The notes below the pieces were generated by a model that did not search any database, had not been told where the DNA came from, and worked only from the letters and a program-made list of their open reading frames with translations. The position numbers and the translations under genes are program-made. From Nocardioides_C sp963700955 (GTDB taxonomy: Bacteria > Actinomycetota > Actinomycetes > Propionibacteriales > Nocardioidaceae): a stretch of 64,000 nucleotides of DNA. The stretch lies in contig CAVOZH010000008.1 of NCBI GenBank assembly GCA_963700955.1, positions 186,001-250,000 on the forward strand, in the 5' to 3' direction. Shown here one piece after another: positions 34,501 to 43,281 of this stretch (position 1 is its first letter; the number at the start of each line of letters is the position of its first letter).

Positions 34501-37500
34501 ATGGTGCAGGGTCGCGGCAGGGTGCGCAGAGGACAAGGTCGCAGGGTCGGTGTGGTGCTGGGTGTGCTGCTCGCTGCGGCGCTCGCCGTGCCGACGGCCG
34601 CCCCCGCGGGGGCGGCCGAGTCGAAGGCGGAGATCCCGGTGGACTCCGGCGGTACGGTCGCCGTTCCTGCCGGCATGACGGGCCGGCCCGACCGGCGCTG
34701 CCCGAACGCGGGCCGCCCGGCGCAGGCGGCGCTCGAACAGACCGCTCCGGGGGTCCCCGATGGGCAGCTCGCCGCTGGAATCGTCGACGGCAAGGCGAAC
34801 GGACTCTGCCGTTGGGACCACACGGCGGTGCTGGCGGTCGACGTGCCGGCGACGCCCGACGACGTCACCCTGACCGGCGCGATCCTGCGCCTGCACGTCG
34901 AGTCGGTCGACGCCCCCACCGCGCTGTCCGTCTTTGCCACCGACACGCCGGTTCCGGCGGGGGTCCTGCGCACGACCGAGCCGCCGAACGTGGCCTCGCC
35001 GGCAACCACCGCGGAGGCCCACTCCGGGACCGTGGAGGTCGACGCGCTGCCCGCCGTCGAGGCGATGCTGCGTGGTGAGGCGACCGCGCTGGCGGTCGCC
35101 GGGGGGCCGGCGCGTGCGCTGCTCTCCGCGCCGGGGGCCACCGGTGGCCCCGTCCTGGCCCTCACCTACACCGGTACCGAGCCCGACGACACCGTCGCGC
35201 CGACGGTGTCCATCTCATCACCCGCCTTCGGCGAGACTGTCTTCGGAGGAGTGCGGGTCAAGGCCGACGCAACCGACAACGTGGGGGTCACCGGTGTGAC
35301 CGTGACGCTGGGCGGCCGACTGGTCGGCACGGACGACACCGCCCCCTTCGAGATCGACGTGGACACCACCACAGTCCCGGACGGCGAGCACCCGCTGGCG
35401 GTGGAGGCGGTCGACGCCGCCGGTAACCGAGCGCGCGCCCTGTCACCGCTCGTGGTGGACAACAGCGGAGGCCCGCTTCACCGCCTCGACCTCGACCTGG
35501 CGGCAGGTCGCATCGACGTGGACACCTACGTGCTGCAGGGGCTGGCCGCAGTCTTCCGCCTGCCAGACCTCGACCCCCGGTACGAGGGCACGCTCCCGGA
35601 AGAGGTCACGGTTTGGACCTGGCGCGCGCTGCAGTACCTGCCGGACATGACCGAGGAGAACCGGGCGAAGGTCGAGGAGCTGATCACGCCCGTGGACCTC
35701 ACCGCCCCGATGGCGCTGTCGTCGGAGCCCGAGCCCGCCGGCACCCAGTCTCTCGCCTCGGTGACCGCCTCCGACGCGGACTGCAGCAGGCTCCGCGGCT
35801 TCGTGAATCACGGCTATGACTGCCTGGTGCAGGTCGGCCAGGTCTCCCTCTACTGGGACAGCGATGACTACGACGTGCCGCGGGGCGAGGTTCCCGCCCA
35901 GGTCGACGCCGCGGCGACCGGCCTTCGCAACGCCCAGGAGCATTTCGACAACGTCCTTGGCTTCCAGCCCATCGGAGGTGTCGAGGTGTTCATGGCCAAG
36001 GGACTGGTGGAGGGACGGGCGATCTCGTTGCCCAACGGGAGCGTCCTGCTCAACCGTGATGACACCGACTTGACCGCCACGGCCGGCCACGAGCTGGTGC
36101 ATCAGTACCAGTACAAGTACATCGACATCCTCGACAACCGCAGCCTGGAGCGCACGAGTGACATCGGCTGGTGGATGGAGGCATCGGCGGAGTGGGGAAG
36201 CCACCAGCTCGTCGCGGCCTACCCTGCGGACTACCAGGACGGCGACGCGGAGGAGTACTTCCGCAACATCGAGCTCTTCCTCAACGATCCCACCAGGGAC
36301 TTGTTGGAGTGGGACTCCTCGACGAACCGCCAGTACTCCGCATTCGCCTTCGCGGAGTGGCTGCACCACTCCGAGGGTGAGGACGCGGTACGCCGCGTGT
36401 GGGAGGAGTTCGACCGGTCCGGCAGCATCCGAGACGCTCTGGAAGCGGTCGCCCCGAACCCGGCGAGCTGGCTGCCGTGGATGTGGCAAAACATGTACAC
36501 CCTCGACCTGGGCATTCCAGGGCGCGTGGACCAGAGCGTGACCGATCAGTGGCGCGACGAGCTCGACCCGACGCTGGGCCATGCGCCGTACGAGACGGTC
36601 ACCCGCAACCGACCCGTCGAGGTCGTGAAGCGTCTGGGGGAAGGTGACAGCGCGATGGAGACGCTGGACCTGGGCCCGGGCGGCGGCACGTTCGTCGAGC
36701 TCGACCTGGACGTGGACCGGACCGTGCTGGTCACCCTGCGGCCGACGACGACCAAGGGCGGGCTGGACCTCAAGGCGCTGCCCCTGGCCTCCTACGACCT
36801 CGACCCCTCCGCGGGCCCGGACACCTGCGACGTGCCTGAGACCAGCGGCACCGCCACCGTCGTCGAGTACGACCCGACCGTCTGTGACGGCTTGTCCGTG
36901 GTCGTGGCGAACACCAGCCTGCGTGACCAGGCCACGGGCGCACTGCAGATCGAGGTCGGCAACCGCGTCGACACCACCATCACCAACGGTGTGGTCCGGC
37001 TCGGCATCAACTCCGAGGGGCACCTCAACGTGCCCGGCTACGAGGCGTCGTCCGGGACCGGTACGTCGACCGTCGGCCTGCGGTACGTCCCGACCAACGC
37101 TGACTCGCTCTCACCTGGATGCGAGTGCGAGGGCTGGGGCGTCGCGGACGTCGGACGGGACATCGGCGGCTCGGCCAACGAGTCGTGGGGCGGCGTACGT
37201 GACCTGAACCTCGTCAACGCCGGGTTCGACGCCGACTCGGGCACCTCCATTGTCCGCGCCGGGTCCGGAGGGGAGTTCACGGTGCGCCACGACTTCATCC
37301 CCGCGCCGGAGACGGCGAACCTGTACCAGGTCGAGGTCACCATCACCAACAGCACCTCGTCGCTGGGCGGTCTCCTGGGCCTCTACTACGGACCGCTCAC
37401 CCCGACGTACCGTCGGGTCATGGACTGGGACGTCGAGCCGACGGCCTTCAGCGAGTACGTGACCATCGACGCCAAGGGCGGCAAGCTGCCCCCGGAGGTG

Positions 37501-37902
37501 GTCGCGGCAACCAACGACGGGTTCGCGAACCCGGACCCGCGGAGCCCCGCCACGGACCTCGGCGGCGTCGGCCTCTTCACCGACCTCGGGCCCGACGACC
37601 ACGGCGCTCTGTTCGACATGGAGCTGCCCGAGCTCGACCCGGGCGAGTCGGTCTCGTTCACGCTCTGGTACGGCGCCGCAGACACCACCAAAGCGGCACG
37701 TGACGCCCTCGACGCCGTCGGCGCCGACGCCTGGAGCCTCGCGGAGCCCGACGTCCCGGACGGGCCGACCATCGGAAGCCCCAACACGTTCGCGTTCGGG
37801 CTGCGGGTGCGCCAGCCAGTCATCGCGGCCCTGGCCGCAGACGGCGAGCGCTCCGAGGCCGCGGCTCCCACGCCGCGGAATGACGGTGTCGTCCGCCAGT
37901 AG
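34501..37902 (+). CDS. Large secreted multidomain protein with HExxH metallopeptidase-like core
   Basis: A 1133-aa protein with a Sec signal peptide (~1-40, cleaved near PAGAAES). The next ~190 residues resemble a DNRLRE-type beta domain, followed by an Ig-like Big_7-type domain (~235-320, VSISSPAFGETVF, VDAAGNRARAL). A peptidase-like domain (~330-720) contains H530-E-L-V-H534 and a downstream Glu (E560 in WWMEASAEWG), the arrangement of a gluzincin zinc site. The C-terminal ~300 residues form another beta-rich module with CECEGWGVADVG. There is no cell-wall sorting signal. I do not know the family as a whole. It overlaps a lipoprotein gene at its 3' end. Confidence 0.8.
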   Translation: MVQGRGRVRRGQGRRVGVVLGVLLAAALAVPTAAPAGAAESKAEIPVDSGGTVAVPAGMTGRPDRRCPNAGRPAQAALEQTAPGVPDGQLAAGIVDGKANGLCRWDHTAVLAVDVPATPDDVTLTGAILRLHVESVDAPTALSVFATDTPVPAGVLRTTEPPNVASPATTAEAHSGTVEVDALPAVEAMLRGEATALAVAGGPARALLSAPGATGGPVLALTYTGTEPDDTVAPTVSISSPAFGETVFGGVRVKADATDNVGVTGVTVTLGGRLVGTDDTAPFEIDVDTTTVPDGEHPLAVEAVDAAGNRARALSPLVVDNSGGPLHRLDLDLAAGRIDVDTYVLQGLAAVFRLPDLDPRYEGTLPEEVTVWTWRALQYLPDMTEENRAKVEELITPVDLTAPMALSSEPEPAGTQSLASVTASDADCSRLRGFVNHGYDCLVQVGQVSLYWDSDDYDVPRGEVPAQVDAAATGLRNAQEHFDNVLGFQPIGGVEVFMAKGLVEGRAISLPNGSVLLNRDDTDLTATAGHELVHQYQYKYIDILDNRSLERTSDIGWWMEASAEWGSHQLVAAYPADYQDGDAEEYFRNIELFLNDPTRDLLEWDSSTNRQYSAFAFAEWLHHSEGEDAVRRVWEEFDRSGSIRDALEAVAPNPASWLPWMWQNMYTLDLGIPGRVDQSVTDQWRDELDPTLGHAPYETVTRNRPVEVVKRLGEGDSAMETLDLGPGGGTFVELDLDVDRTVLVTLRPTTTKGGLDLKALPLASYDLDPSAGPDTCDVPETSGTATVVEYDPTVCDGLSVVVANTSLRDQATGALQIEVGNRVDTTITNGVVRLGINSEGHLNVPGYEASSGTGTSTVGLRYVPTNADSLSPGCECEGWGVADVGRDIGGSANESWGGVRDLNLVNAGFDADSGTSIVRAGSGGEFTVRHDFIPAPETANLYQVEVTITNSTSSLGGLLGLYYGPLTPTYRRVMDWDVEPTAFSEYVTIDAKGGKLPPEVVAATNDGFANPDPRSPATDLGGVGLFTDLGPDDHGALFDMELPELDPGESVSFTLWYGAADTTKAARDALDAVGADAWSLAEPDVPDGPTIGSPNTFAFGLRVRQPVIAALAADGERSEAAAPTPRNDGVVRQ

Positions 37903-38293
37903 TCGCCGTCGGCCCACCCGCCGGAACCACGTGTTCCGGCGGGTGTCTGCCGCCGCGGCGGTCCTGACTCTGGGGACGCTGGTGGCGGGCTGCACCGAGG
38001 CGAGCCGTCAGGGGACCGCGCTGCTGCGCAACGCCACTGACCAGGCCCCCCTCAAGATCGTCGTGCGCGACCCACAGGGACGGCGTACCGCAGACGGGAC
38101 CTTCGAGAAGATCTACGTCTTCGACACCCAGTTCACCAACCGGGAACGGCAGTGCCTGGTCGCGCGCGACGGAGGGTTCCAGGTCCTTGGGCCAGACGGC
38201 GAGGTCATCGCCTCACACAGCTTCGCCGACCGGCCGGTGTGCGAGCTCGACGAACTGGTGCTGAAAGACGACGGCTCGCTGGTCTGGAAGTGA
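37880..38293 (+). CDS. Small predicted lipoprotein
   Basis: A 137-aa protein with a type II signal peptide: basic SRRRPTRRNHVFRR, a hydrophobic stretch AAAAVLTLGTLVAGC and lipobox LVAGC at ~residue 38. The mature part is ~100 residues, mostly strands, with two further Cys (RQCLVARDG and PVCELDEL) that may form a disulfide. The start is uncertain: ATG 37880 overlaps the upstream gene by 23 bp, and GTG 37886 is possible. The overlap suggests co-expression with the large secreted protein. The family is unknown. Confidence 0.7.
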   Translation: MTVSSASSRRRPTRRNHVFRRVSAAAAVLTLGTLVAGCTEASRQGTALLRNATDQAPLKIVVRDPQGRRTADGTFEKIYVFDTQFTNRERQCLVARDGGFQVLGPDGEVIASHSFADRPVCELDELVLKDDGSLVWK

Positions 38294-38520
38294 CACGGTC
38301 GGCCCGCCCGGTCCTGGTGAAGCACCTCGATCTGACCCTGCACCTCCAACTGCCAGCCGGTCCCGGTCCGTCTTACGTGCTAGACCGATTCGGTGTCCGG
38401 GGTACCGGTCGGTTTCCCTCGCCGCCTACCTGGCAATACTGGCGACGAGAGCGGATCTCCGCCTGCCCGGGGGTCCAACGACTGACTTTGCCAACGACAG
38501 TGTTTGCCCGAGGAGAGCGC

Positions 38521-38799
38521 GTGCCGGTGATGGGACCTGATGAGTTCGAGGAGCAGCTCACGGCGGCGCTCGTGACCCGCCCGGTCATCGAGCAGGCCAA
38601 GGGCATCCTCACGGGCGTCCGTTGCGCCACGCCGGACCAGGCGTACGCCGAGCTCCGGCACGTGTCCCAGGAGCACAACGTGAAGCTCAACGCCCTGGCG
38701 GCGGCGCTGGTCGAGGTCGCCGCGGGCAAGGAGCACGACGACCCCCTCCTGCGGAAGATCATCTGGCAGGAGTGGGGCGACGTACTTCCGACCTGCTAG
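38521..38799 (+). CDS. ANTAR-domain RNA-binding protein
   Basis: A 92-aa protein that is little more than one ANTAR domain (~8-70): EEQLTAALVTRPVIEQAKGI, then AYAELRHVSQEHNVKLNALA. ANTAR domains bind paired stem-loops in nascent RNA to prevent termination. There is no N-terminal receiver or GAF sensor, unlike most members, so its activity may be controlled by a partner. It starts at GTG 38521 with GAGGAG 5-6 nt upstream. It overlaps the convergent peptidase gene by four bases. Confidence 0.85.
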   Translation: MPVMGPDEFEEQLTAALVTRPVIEQAKGILTGVRCATPDQAYAELRHVSQEHNVKLNALAAALVEVAAGKEHDDPLLRKIIWQEWGDVLPTC

Positions 38800-40262
38800 G
38801 CGCGGAGCGCGCCCATCCACTCCTCGATGGCCGCGACCTCGCGTGGCAGTGCCTCGGACAGGTTCCGGGAACCGTTCTCGGTGACGACGATGTCGTCCTC
38901 GATGCGGATCCCGATGCCGCGCAGCTCCTCCGGCACGAGCAGGTCGTCCTCCTGGAAGTACAGCCCGGGCTCGACGGTGAGCACCATGCCTGCGTCGAGA
39001 TCGCCGCGGGGGTACACCTCGAGCGAGGACCGGCCGCAGTCGTGCACGTCCATGCCGAGCATGTGGCTGGTGCCGTGCAGGGTCCAGCGGGCGTAGACCT
39101 TGCTGTCGGGGGAGAGCGCCTCCTCGGCCGGGACCGGCAGCAGTCCCAGGTCCTCCAGCCCGTGGGCGATCACGCTCATCGCCGCGTTGTGCGCCGCGAG
39201 GAACGGCACGCCCGGACGGACCGCGTCGATGCCGGCCTTCTGCGCGTTCAGCACCAAGGTGTAGAGATCACGCTGCAACGGGGTGAAGGTGCCGTCGATC
39301 GGCAGGGTCCGGGTGACGTCGGCGGTGTAGAGCGAGGAAGCCTCGACGCCCATGTCGAGCAGCACGAGCTCCCCGGGCGTGATCGGGCCGCTGTTGTCGA
39401 TCCAGTGCAGGGTGGTGGCGTGACGACCACCGCCGACGATGGAGTCGTAGCCGATGTCGTTGCCCATCGCGCGGGCGCGCCGGAAGAACGTCCCCTCGAT
39501 CCAACGCTCGCCGTACTTGAGCACGTTGTCCCACTCGCGAACGCTGTCGGCGAACCCGAGGGTGGTGATGTCGCACGCCTCCTGCAGCTGCTCGAGCTCC
39601 CAGGAGTCCTTGACGAGGCGCATCTCGCTGAGCACTCGCGCGAACTCCTCGTCACGGCCCTCGTCAGCAGTGACGGCACGGTCGACCGAGGCGTCGACGC
39701 CGCGCAGCACACGGGTCTTGCCGGATGCGCCGAGTGCGGAGGGAAGGTCGTCGATGTGCTGGCAGGCGATGCCGAGTGAGGCCTGCATCTCGTTCAACGA
39801 CGGGCGGCGTCCGGCCCACAGCTCGCCGTACTGCCGGTCGCGGAAGAACTCGTCGGTCTGCCGTGACGAACGCGGGCGGGCGTAGAGGGTCGACTCGCCG
39901 TCCTCGACCACGAGAACCGCGTCGGTGGTCTGGTTGCCCGACAGGTACGTATGTGCCGTGTCGGGACGGAACCGGTAGTCGGTGTCGTTGGAGCGCACCT
40001 TGAACGTGCCCGCCGGGATCACCAGGCGCTCGCCGGGGAACATCTCGGCGAGCCTGGCCCTGCGCTGCTCCGCCCACGCCGAAACCGGATGCGCCGGCAG
40101 GTCGAGCTCACGGTCGCCCCAACCCTGGCGCATGAAGGCCGCGTAGGCCTCCGGGACGGCGGGGTCGTGGGTCTCGGTCCTCGGCTGGTGGTTGTCGGTG
40201 CCCTCGGGCGGGGTCGCCGCGTCTGCGGGCACCTGGCTGTCGTTGCGGGTGTCGTCGCTCAC
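38796..40262 (-). CDS. pepP: Xaa-Pro aminopeptidase (PepP-like, M24B)
   Basis: A 488-aa aminopeptidase P that removes N-terminal residues preceding Pro. The N-terminal AMP_N domain (~50-200) is followed by the pita-bread M24 domain with metal ligands in LLDMGVEASSLYTADVTRT, HGTSHMLGMDVHD, and VLTVEPGLYF and RIEDDIVV. There is no signal peptide. GTG 40262 is preceded by TACAGT six nt upstream (leaderless); a longer in-frame start at 40286 lies within the promoter. It is divergent from prsW. Confidence 0.92.
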   Translation of the reverse strand: MSDDTRNDSQVPADAATPPEGTDNHQPRTETHDPAVPEAYAAFMRQGWGDRELDLPAHPVSAWAEQRRARLAEMFPGERLVIPAGTFKVRSNDTDYRFRPDTAHTYLSGNQTTDAVLVVEDGESTLYARPRSSRQTDEFFRDRQYGELWAGRRPSLNEMQASLGIACQHIDDLPSALGASGKTRVLRGVDASVDRAVTADEGRDEEFARVLSEMRLVKDSWELEQLQEACDITTLGFADSVREWDNVLKYGERWIEGTFFRRARAMGNDIGYDSIVGGGRHATTLHWIDNSGPITPGELVLLDMGVEASSLYTADVTRTLPIDGTFTPLQRDLYTLVLNAQKAGIDAVRPGVPFLAAHNAAMSVIAHGLEDLGLLPVPAEEALSPDSKVYARWTLHGTSHMLGMDVHDCGRSSLEVYPRGDLDAGMVLTVEPGLYFQEDDLLVPEELRGIGIRIEDDIVVTENGSRNLSEALPREVAAIEEWMGALRA

Positions 40263-40336
40263 AGCAGCACTGTACGTCGGGCCCACCGCACGAAGCGACG
40301 CAGAATCGCCGGGCCCGGTCCCGATAGGCTCATCGC
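40263..40336. promoter_or_regulatory. Divergent leaderless promoters, pepP/prsW
   Basis: Minus -10 TACAGT (40274-40269), then six nt to GTG 40262. Plus -10 TAGGCT (40325-40330), then six nt to ATG 40337. There is no Shine-Dalgarno sequence for either gene. Confidence 0.6.
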
Positions 40337-41500
40337 ATGAGTGGCGCGACCAGCAGGCATGCCGGCAACGTGGTGTTCACCGTCGTCGTCGCGGCCACCA
40401 TGCTTGTCGGCGCCACCATCATGGCCCTCGTCCTCATCGCTTCGGACGCGCCGGGTGCGCTCGTCGTCGGCACTCTGCTCGCGGCGCTGCCGGTCGGGCC
40501 GCTCGTCGCGGTGTTCCTCTGGCTCGACCGTTACGAGCCCGAGCCGAAGAGCCTGATCCTCACGGCCCTCGGCTGGGGCGCGCTCGTCGCCACGGCGGCA
40601 GCCCTCGTGCTCCAGGCGCTCGACCAGTTCGCGTTCAGCCGTCCCGAGTCGCTGACCGCGGCGATCGTCGCGCCGATCACCGAGGAGGGGGCGAAGGGCC
40701 TCTTCGTGCTGCTTCTGGTGGTGGCCCGCCGGCGGGTCGTGGACGGCGTCCTCGACGGGATCGTCTACGCCGGCATGGTGGGCATCGGGTTCGCGTTCAC
40801 CGAGAACATCCTCTATCTCGCCTCGGCGTACATGGGGGGAGACCAGACCGGTCCTGGGGGTATCGCAGCGGCGACCGGCACGTTCGTCGTACGCGGCATC
40901 TTCAGCCCCTTCGCCCACCCGTTCTTCACCGCCCTGACCGGTCTCGGCATCGGCTTCGCGGTCGTCACGCGCAGCCGCTTCTGGCGGGTGGCCGCTCCCG
41001 TGCTGGGCTACGCCCTCGCCGTCCTCGCGCACGCGATGTGGAACGGAGCGGCGTACGTCGGCGGCGGCCGGTTCTTCGCCGTTGCGTACCTCTTCCTGAT
41101 GGTGCCCGCCTTCCTCCTGCTCGCGGGGTTCGCGGTCTGGGCCCGGCGACGTGAGGGACAGATGCTTGTCCGGGCGCTCACCGACGCTGCGCACCGCGGG
41201 TTCATCGCGCCCTACGAGGTGCCGTGGCTGGCCAGGATCACCGGGCGTCGAGCGGCGCGGGACCACGCGAAGCTCGTGGGGGGTGACCCGGCACTCCGGG
41301 CGATGCGGGAGTATCAGGAGCAGGCCATCGAGCTCGGCTTCCTCCACGACCGTTTCCTCCGCGGAACGGCACCCTCGGACGCCGTGCCCCGGGGCCAGAC
41401 ACTGGTCGACCGCCTGGCGGCTCTGCGCCCCTACGTCGCGTTCCCTCAGGTCCCTGATACAACTGCCGTGATGCAACCCTGGCTGGAAGGTGGACGGTGA
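40337..41500 (+). CDS. PrsW-family intramembrane metalloprotease
   Basis: A 387-aa protein with ~8 membrane helices. PrsW landmarks are EE at 116-117 in APITEEGAKG, FTENILYL, HPFFTALTGLGIGF and HAMWNGAAY, which form the putative zinc site in the membrane. In Bacillus, PrsW cleaves the anti-sigma factor RsiW; the substrate here is unknown, although RskA elsewhere in the window is a type of protein such proteases can act on (speculative). The soluble C-terminal ~110 residues are extra. It overlaps the dynamin-like gene by four bases (GTGA), so they are co-translated. Confidence 0.88.
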   Translation: MSGATSRHAGNVVFTVVVAATMLVGATIMALVLIASDAPGALVVGTLLAALPVGPLVAVFLWLDRYEPEPKSLILTALGWGALVATAAALVLQALDQFAFSRPESLTAAIVAPITEEGAKGLFVLLLVVARRRVVDGVLDGIVYAGMVGIGFAFTENILYLASAYMGGDQTGPGGIAAATGTFVVRGIFSPFAHPFFTALTGLGIGFAVVTRSRFWRVAAPVLGYALAVLAHAMWNGAAYVGGGRFFAVAYLFLMVPAFLLLAGFAVWARRREGQMLVRALTDAAHRGFIAPYEVPWLARITGRRAARDHAKLVGGDPALRAMREYQEQAIELGFLHDRFLRGTAPSDAVPRGQTLVDRLAALRPYVAFPQVPDTTAVMQPWLEGGR

Positions 41501-43281
41501 CCACGCCCGCGACGCCGACGGACATGATCACGGCCCTCGTGCGTCTCCGTGAGGCCCTCCAGGCGGCGAAGCTGCCGCTGGACCTCCCTGCCGTGGAGGA
41601 GACGCGCAAGAACCAGCGAGAGATGGTCGACCAGGTCGAGGACTACGTCCTGCCCCGGCTGATCCAGATCGACGCCCCGCTCCTGACAGTCGTCGGAGGC
41701 TCGACAGGCGCCGGCAAGTCCACCCTCGTGAACTCACTCGTCGGCACTCGAGTCACCGAGCCGGGCGTCCTGCGGCCGACGACTCGCTCGCCGGTGCTGG
41801 TGCACAACCCTGTCGACGCCGACTGGTTCGACAAGGAGCGGATCCTGCCGGACCTCGCGCGGACGACGGGCGCCACCGGGGACCCCGGCGCCCTCCAGCT
41901 CGTGTCCTCCGACGCCGTACCTCCTGGCCTGGCGGTCCTCGACGCCCCCGACATCGACTCGGTCGAGGAGCACAACCGCACCCTCGCCGCACAGCTTCTC
42001 GCCGCGGCAGACCTGTGGCTCTTCGTCACCTCGGCCGCCAGGTACGCCGACCAGGTGCCCTGGGACTACCTCAAGGCCGCCGCCGAGCGGAGCACCGCTG
42101 TGGCGATCGTCCTGGACCGGACCCCTGCGGACGCCATCCTCGAGGTAGGCGGCCACCTGGCGCGGATGCTGACCACGCGTGGCCTGCGCGACTCGCCGTT
42201 GTTCACCGTCGCGGAGGGGCAGGTCGACGACGACGGTCTCCTTCCGCCCGAGGCGGTCGCCGAGATCCGCGGCTGGCTGCACTCGCTGGCAGCCGACTCG
42301 AACGCTCGGGCTGCGGTGGTCAAGCAGACGCTCGACGGCGCCATCCGCAGCCTGTCCCACCACGCCCACGTGGTCGCCGACGCGGCCGACGCCCAGGCGA
42401 AGATGGTGGCGCGACTTCGCGGTGACGCGGACCGCGCCTACGACGAGGCGCTGTCTCGGGTCGACGAGGCTTCCGCGGACGGCACGCTGCTTCGCGGCGA
42501 GGTCCTCGCCCGGTGGCAGGAGTTCGTGGGCACCGGCGAGCTGCTCCGCTCGCTCGAGACCAAGGTCGGCTGGCTGCGCGACCGCGTCGTCGGAGCCATC
42601 AAGGGCCGGCCGCAGCAGGCCGAGAAGGTCACGGTCGCGGTCGAGTCCGGGCTCGAGACGTTGATCCTCGAGCATGCCGAGAACGCAGCCGAGCGCGCCG
42701 AAGCGTCGTGGCAGTCCGTGGAGGCCGGCCGGCACCTGCTAGAGGACTCCGGCCGAGACCTGGGCCGGGCATCCCGCGACTTCCGGAGCCGCGCGGAGCG
42801 CGCGGTGCGTGACTGGCAGCTGGGTGTCCTGCAGATGGTGCGCACCGAGGGCGCCGAGAAGCGTTCCACCGCGCGCTTCCTGGCGTTCGGCGTCAACGGT
42901 CTGAGTGTCGCGCTGATGATCGTCGTCTTCGCGCACACCGCCGGTGTCACCGGAGCGGAGGCGGGCATCGCCGGAGGCTCCGCCGTGATCGGCCAGAAGC
43001 TGCTCGAGGCGGTCTTCGGAGACCAGGCCGTACGCCGGCTCGCGGACAACGCGCGCAAGGATCTCAACGCACGGGTGGCCACACTGCTCGACAGCGAGCG
43101 GCAGCGTTACGTCGAGGTGCTGGACGCACTCGAGGTCGACCCCGGGGCGGCTGAGAACATTCGTAGCGTGTCACGCCGCATCGACGACCTGCGCTTCGCC
43201 GCCAAGATCGCCCCGACAGCCGCCGAGGAGAGCTCCTTGCAGCAGATCGCCCCCGAGGAAGCAAAGGGCGGGCAGCAATGA
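41497..43281 (+). CDS. Dynamin-like GTPase, first of pair (DynA/B-type)
   Basis: A 594-aa GTPase. The P-loop is GGSTGAGKST (~66-75), G2 lies in the RPTTRSPV segment, G3 is VLDAPDID, and G4-like is VLDRTPAD. A long alpha-helical region follows, with one hydrophobic segment at ~465-485 (FLAFGVNGLSVALMIVVFA). Together with the adjoining gene it matches the paired dynamin-like proteins of actinobacteria, which in Streptomyces (DynA/DynB) work in sporulation septation. It starts at GTG 41497 overlapping prsW, and overlaps the next gene by four bases (ATGA). Confidence 0.85.
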   Translation: MTTPATPTDMITALVRLREALQAAKLPLDLPAVEETRKNQREMVDQVEDYVLPRLIQIDAPLLTVVGGSTGAGKSTLVNSLVGTRVTEPGVLRPTTRSPVLVHNPVDADWFDKERILPDLARTTGATGDPGALQLVSSDAVPPGLAVLDAPDIDSVEEHNRTLAAQLLAAADLWLFVTSAARYADQVPWDYLKAAAERSTAVAIVLDRTPADAILEVGGHLARMLTTRGLRDSPLFTVAEGQVDDDGLLPPEAVAEIRGWLHSLAADSNARAAVVKQTLDGAIRSLSHHAHVVADAADAQAKMVARLRGDADRAYDEALSRVDEASADGTLLRGEVLARWQEFVGTGELLRSLETKVGWLRDRVVGAIKGRPQQAEKVTVAVESGLETLILEHAENAAERAEASWQSVEAGRHLLEDSGRDLGRASRDFRSRAERAVRDWQLGVLQMVRTEGAEKRSTARFLAFGVNGLSVALMIVVFAHTAGVTGAEAGIAGGSAVIGQKLLEAVFGDQAVRRLADNARKDLNARVATLLDSERQRYVEVLDALEVDPGAAENIRSVSRRIDDLRFAAKIAPTAAEESSLQQIAPEEAKGGQQ

